A stretch of DNA of 64,000 nt from Asterias amurensis (Eukaryota > Echinodermata > Asteroidea > Forcipulatida > Asteriidae), in contig NC_092652.1 of the NCBI RefSeq assembly GCF_032118995.1, positions 20,878,544-20,942,543 on the forward strand. Reading direction: 5' to 3'. A program made the translations under genes and the position numbers. Shown here piece after piece: positions 60,123-64,000 of this stretch. Within the stretch, counting starts at the first letter, position 1. Every line of letters starts with the position of its first letter. The notes beneath the pieces were generated by a model. It had not been told where the DNA came from. It ran no database searches and saw only the letters and a program-made list of their open reading frames with translations.

Positions 60123-60219
60123 GTGTTCCTTTCTTTGCCACCTATACATCTTCAAAGTTTGCCGTTGAGGGCTTCTCCGAATCCATTGCTTCAGTATTGC
60201 GTGACGCATACAATATCAG
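60123..60219 (+). CDS. Short-chain dehydrogenase/reductase, exon with YxxxK active site
   Basis: The exon reads GVPFFATYTSSKFAVEGFSE then SIASVLRDAYNIR after a clean acceptor (TTTTTATTGGTTACAG) and before CAG|GTAAAC, phase 1 in and 2 out. YTSSK is the catalytic Tyr-x-x-x-Lys of classical SDR enzymes, and the following F-A-x-E-G-F-x-E-S helix is typical of the retinol dehydrogenase 8 / 17-beta-HSD1 group, NADP(H)-using oxidoreductases of retinoids or steroids. The substrate cannot be told from this fragment. The Rossmann N-terminal half (TGxxxGIG, NNAG) was not found between 47.5 and 60 kb. Confidence 0.88.
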
Positions 60220-60282
60220 GTAAACTCAACTATTATGATTCATATTGTTTGAATCTTTGCATGCTGTTGATAAATAGAAAGG

Positions 60283-60495
60283 AACTATAAATTAAATGCA
60301 AACTTGTGGGTAAAACCTTGTTCATTTTGTTCAAGCTTAAACTTAAGCTCAACCACCAGCAGTAGTCCAGCATTCTCCCGAAGACGAGCAGACAGTTCAA
60401 AACGTCGAGACCCACACCGGTTCTTGTCATAGCCATCACTCCCTATAAAGAGATGTACATGTGGTTGTTGTACCCACAAGTTTACTCTTTATTTA
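60283..60495. mobile_element. Foldback element with AAAACGTC motif, copy 2, SDR intron
   Basis: ATGCAAACTTGTGGGTAAAA ... TACCCACAAGTTTACTC outside; CCCGAAGACGAGCAGACAGT and TCAAAACGTCGAGACCC inside. Related to 42,145-42,345. Confidence 0.65.
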
Positions 60496-60747
60496 AAAAA
60501 AATCCGATAATATTATGATTCGGTCGGAGGCTATGGGTTTTCGCAGAAAAGCGAACTTTGTCACACGATAGCCAAGCTTGAGTTTTAGATGTGGGCGGAA
60601 AACTCCAGAGAGTTATTCAAAAGAAAACCCATGCAATCAGGTAGTGACTGAAAAGGCAGGTCCACATGGGTGCCCCCTATAGTGAAATTCGAACCAGGGT
60701 TGAAGAGGTGGAAGTTTATTACGAATTTTGTTTATTATTTTCTGAAG

Positions 60748-61057
60748 AGTTTCCATCGTGGAGCCAGGACCAGTGGCGACACCGCTTGCAGTGATAAAGG
60801 CTAATGACAAGCCAACTTTCGATGGCTTCGAAGCCGACAAGGAGAAAGTCTATTCCATTCGCCTCAAGTACCTGAAGAGTCTGTCTCACGTCTTCCAGAC
60901 GTCTGAGGAAATAGCACAGTTGCATCGAGAGATAATACTCAGCGAAAATCCGCGTATGCGGTACCAGAGTAGTGAGTACGTGAAGGAGATCGCCGCAGCC
61001 AAGTTCAAGGATACAATTACAGATGATGTCCTCAATGAATTGAAGCGGAGCATATAA
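60748..61057 (+). CDS. Short-chain dehydrogenase/reductase, C-terminal exon
   Basis: It joins the previous exon at phase 2 (AG|A gives Arg) and reads VSIVEPGPVATPLAVI, matching the V-x-(I/L)-x-E-P-G-P-V-x-T segment of RDH8/17-beta-HSD1-type SDRs, where it contacts the cofactor. The remainder is a helical C-terminal lid: FEADKEKVYSIRLKYLKSL, then TSEEIAQLHREIILSENPRM, ending LNELKRSI before TAA. Together the exons give about 135 residues, the expected C-terminal half of a roughly 300-residue enzyme. AATAAA follows at 61,070. The frame is intact, so it is either a live gene with unrecognised upstream exons or a young remnant. Confidence 0.88.
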
Positions 61058-61069
61058 TAGATCCAAAGC

Positions 61070-61075
61070 AATAAA
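61070..61075 (+). promoter_or_regulatory. Polyadenylation signal of the SDR gene
   Basis: AATAAA 13 bp after the stop codon; close, but the only good candidate before the next repeat. Confidence 0.45.
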
Positions 61076-61230
61076 ATAGGTCAGATTCAGACTTTAACTC
61101 TTTCTAAAATAATGCTTAGTACATAAAGTGTTTTGCTATCGAAGGAAGAACAAGTTGGGCCTACTACGTACTAGCAGTTGATTTATTCACTGGCCCAATT
61201 TCATAGAGCTGCTTAAACAGAAAATATTGC

Positions 61231-61620
61231 TTAAAGGAAGACGTTGCCTTGGATCGGTCGAGTTGGTCTTTGAAAAGCGTTTGTAACCGTTTTTTATAAA
61301 ATGCATATGGGTAGAAAGATGTTGTAAAAGTAGAATACAATGATCCACACAAACATGCCTCGAAATTGCGTGGTTTTCCTTTTACCTTGTCGACTAACAC
61401 GTCGGCCATTTATGGGGGTCAAAATTTTGACTCCCATATATGGCCGACCATGTTAGTTCGCACAGTAGAAGGAAAACCACGCAATTTCGAGGCAAACTTG
61501 TGTGGATCATTGTATTCTACTTTTAAAACATCTTTCCAACCATATGCATTTTATAAAAAACGGTTACAAACGCTTTTGTTTTGACCAACTCGTCCGATCC
61601 AAGGCAACGTGTTCCTTTAA
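61231..61620. mobile_element. TTAA foldback MITE, AGGAACACG family, copy 7 (nested)
   Basis: TTAA|AGGAAGACGTTGCCTTGG ... CCAAGGCAACGTGTTCCT|TTAA. Nearly identical to copy 5. Confidence 0.92.
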
Positions 61621-61694
61621 CAGCTTTCTGCTATGAAAGCTGAAATTACCATTACACCGGTTACAAATTGTACGTCACACGGTATAGTTTTACC

Positions 61695-62192
61695 CATAGA
61701 GCTATATATATTGACTAGAGCGCTAACTTGCTCTGCGTTTTGAAGCCACCCTGGGCGCAGACATGTTTGGTGTGTTGCGTGAATTCGGAATTTTAAGAGA
61801 ACCCACATTGCCGCGATTATTTTACATTAGGCGTGTGCGTATACGTACGCAACTTTCCACTCGCGTACGTCCGCGCTACGAAAACCGTAACTTCGACTAT
61901 TGGTTGCCGTACTAAAAAAAGGTAAACGCGCCTTTTAATCATGACGCACATGACGCTCGCAGTTTGTACGCTGATCAGCAGATTGTGCGTTCACATTTAC
62001 GGCATTTTTTGCTTCGATGGCACATAAAAAAGAACAGACGCACGATCATGCAAACAGCCGTACAATTGCCGTACAAAATTTCAAGCTTTTGTATTGGTTT
62101 GTACATAAACATGGATGCGCCCACACTGCTTCAAAACCTTAGTGCGTGTATAACGGGTTGTTAGCGCTCTAGTCAATATATATAGCTCTATG
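61695..62192. mobile_element. 8-bp-duplication transposon (CATAGAGCTATATATATTG)
   Basis: Perfect inverted termini of about 32 bp, starting CATAGAGCTATATATATTGA and running through CTAGAGCGCTAAC, flanked by GTTTTACC at 61,687-61,694 and 62,193-62,200. hAT-like by duplication length; non-autonomous. Confidence 0.9.
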
Positions 62193-62289
62193 GTTTTACC
62201 CCTAATTCTGGTAAGCATAGTTTTGTACTTAGCCACTTTTTGTGCTTAAATGCAGCTTTATGAAATTGTACTCTGGGCCCAAAAGAGCT

Positions 62290-62533
62290 GGGCCCAATTT
62301 CATAGAGCTGCTTAATCACAAAATTTTGCTTGGGCAAAAAAATACTTGCTTAGTAAAATCAGATTACCGGCCAAGACTCCACTCAATTGTTACGCTAAGT
62401 AAACAGCAGCTAAATACCAGTCACAAGCAATGTACATGGCATGAAATTTTGGCCAGTAACATGTGTAAAATAAGCGAGCTATTTTCGTGCTTAAGCAAAT
62501 ATTTTGCTTAAGCAGCTCTATGAAATTGGCCCC
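62290..62533. mobile_element. GGGCCCAATTTCAT-family foldback MITE
   Basis: GGGCCCAATTTCATAGAGCT, then GCTTAA pairs with TTAAGCAGCTCTATGAAATT, then GGCCCC. Pieces of the family also occur near 13,060, 21,680 and 33,886. Confidence 0.85.
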
Positions 62534-63880
62534 TGCCTTAAAGCACAACAAAATTGCTTAGCATGAAATTTCTACCTCTAGTAATTAAACCAGGATGACT
62601 AACCACATTTCCACGTATTCGAACATTATGACCAGATAAATTGTACGGGTTTCCTCTCCATGGACGTGTGACGTGACCAAAGTGTTCCCCAAATTTCGCG
62701 CAAATTTACGAATTTCCGGGACCAGTTGGTTCCATTTAAACTGTGACATCTTTTCTAAATCAAACTTCAATTTTGGGGCTTAACAATTAATATCTTGTTT
62801 ACATACTCCGAAGTGAAATGTTTCCTAAAAAATTAATATACTATCGAAATCTGCTGTTATAGACTTCTTCCAATAGTCTGCATTGCCATTAGTTTTAGCG
62901 ATTACCAAACGATACCTCCCCTCACGTTGCATTACACAACTGATAAAGTTTCATGTGCGCGATTCTGTTTCTTCAATTACTTTATTCTATTTCTTAAACT
63001 CCCTTGTGGTTTAACGTAGTTTCTTTGCTGTAATCATATTGTTGGGAAACTAGTTTGCCGTTATTATGTCGAAGTAAAGTAAATTTGTCAATATGACTTG
63101 AAAAAAAAATGTGTTATTCCTTTTTCATTCTTTCTTTTGTAGAAGTATTAAAAAACGCATAAACTTACTCTACCAGAAATTAACCAGATTCATGGTATGG
63201 TAAAACATTGAGTGGGTTTTCACATGTGGTATTTATATTGAACGATTCGACTCATGACCTTTATTGTAGCGGTAAATTTCTAGCCTTGGTTTGAAGGCGC
63301 TCGCGGCTTCCTAGAAAAAAGAAAGAAAGAAAAACACGAACAGCGCCAACACTGGTGCTCGCGCGGTTTGTGTTTTATTATTGCAGAGGGGAATTCCCTA
63401 TCGCCACTGGGCCCATCAAAACAAATACATGTAAAGTTTTATTTGCTATAAGACTTCGACCTTTGCTTTAGGCTAAAGTGACGCCCAAACTAGAATTTGA
63501 GTATAGAATTATACATCGTTCATCCGCTTGGTACATTACATTTAGCATTTCGAGGGACCCCACAGCCATGGCATGCACCCGGGATGTTCTTTTTGTTATC
63601 CAGATATTAAGTCTGCTGGTGCAGAACTAAGTGTCTGGATGCCAAAAGTCAAGGGCAGTGATGTATGAAAGGCATAATTGTTGATGTAAGAATAGTTGTT
63701 GTTGTGGTTCACCAGGAAATATCATTTGCTGCTCACATCAGATGATGGCCAGCAACAGTGTTGCATGACAGGATTACAGTGTATATAACGCATCTACATC
63801 ACCGTCCTGTACACATTGTTCTAGTTTGTTGTTGTTGTTGTTTTGTTTATCGACCACTGAGGGTTTCAACAAGACCAATC
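62534..63880. other. Intergenic before gene C, no other gene seen
   Basis: Should hold the gene C promoter and any 5'UTR exon. (GTT)n at about 63,824-63,843. A 61-codon minus-strand frame at 62,585-62,770 has no family match I recognise. Confidence 0.4.
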
Positions 63881-64000
63881 ATGGCTAATGGAATTGCCAA
63901 CGTCGTCAGCTTTTGCCAACCTCTGGGCACCAGTGAGACAGTTTGTCACAACATTTCCTGCAGCAGATGGATACTTGAGCTGCCATTACTTCCGCCAATA
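63881..64000 (+). CDS. Gene C exon 1 (partial at window end), paralogue of gene B
   Basis: Encodes MANGIANVVSFCQPLGTSET then VCHNISC and LELPLLPPI, open to the last base. It matches gene B exon 1 in the FC(R/Q)P block, the SETVCHN(I/V)(S/T)C block with the same N-glycosylation sequon, and a Pro/Leu-rich end. GACCACTG occurs about 30 bp before the ATG, as in gene B. No signal peptide. By analogy the exon should end within a few codons and be followed by helix and tail exons beyond the window. Confidence 0.75.
   Translation, partial: MANGIANVVSFCQPLGTSETVCHNISCSRWILELPLLPPI

Larger units (their letters stand above)
61194..62281. mobile_element. GGGCCCAATTTCAT-family MITE carrying two nested insertions
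   Basis: The left piece GGCCCAATTTCATAGAGCTG, then CTTAA and the right piece GCAGCTTTATGAAATTG ... GGGCCC belong together. Between them are an AGGAACACG MITE and an 8-bp-duplication element. Confidence 0.7.

Noticed and set aside
62585-62770. 61-codon minus-strand frame with plausible composition
   Set aside because: No splice context, homology or regulatory support; length is within chance.

Overview
The window is AT-rich animal nuclear DNA with spliced genes, long introns and dense short inverted-repeat transposons. The reading is an echinoderm, probably a sea star. This rests on an invertebrate-deuterostome-like Smad4, vault-RNA-like genes, and TTAA-flanked repeat families that I associate from memory with echinoderm genomes. 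The species is inference. Most short open frames here lie in repeats and are not genes.

Layout. (1) About 1-16,237, minus strand: the 5' part of Smad4. Three coding exons are visible (16,226-15,966; 8,352-8,178; 5,124-5,095), covering the MH1 domain and the start of the linker. The rest of the gene must lie left of position 1. The introns hold 5S-rRNA-like repeats, a hAT-like element with a perfect 8-bp target duplication, a LINE 3' end and many TTAA MITEs. (2) 18,900-21,260, plus strand: three vault-RNA-like Pol III genes, two with the same palindrome near -60 and a TATA-like box near -30. (3) 23,132-26,421: a nested transposon holding about 30 copies of a 79-bp satellite, followed by a LINE fragment and a 21-bp minisatellite. 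(4) 32,211-38,924, plus: a complete three-coding-exon gene (A) for a 130-residue Cys-rich single-pass membrane protein. (5) 44,462-47,469, plus: a second gene (B, 187 residues) with the same architecture and the same intron phases (1 then 2). (6) 60,123-61,057, plus: the last two exons of a short-chain dehydrogenase/reductase. (7) 63,881-64,000, plus: the first coding exon of a third gene (C), clearly paralogous to B and cut by the window end.

The most notable results are the A/B/C family of small membrane proteins, the vault-RNA-like cluster, and a transposon in which a satellite seems to have grown from the element's own sequence; a satellite-free version of that element is present at 55,954-56,285. 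Several nested insertions with intact target duplications let the order of events be read directly. Nothing indicates that the genes form one pathway: Smad4 is the TGF-beta/BMP co-Smad, the SDR is metabolic, and A/B/C have unknown function.
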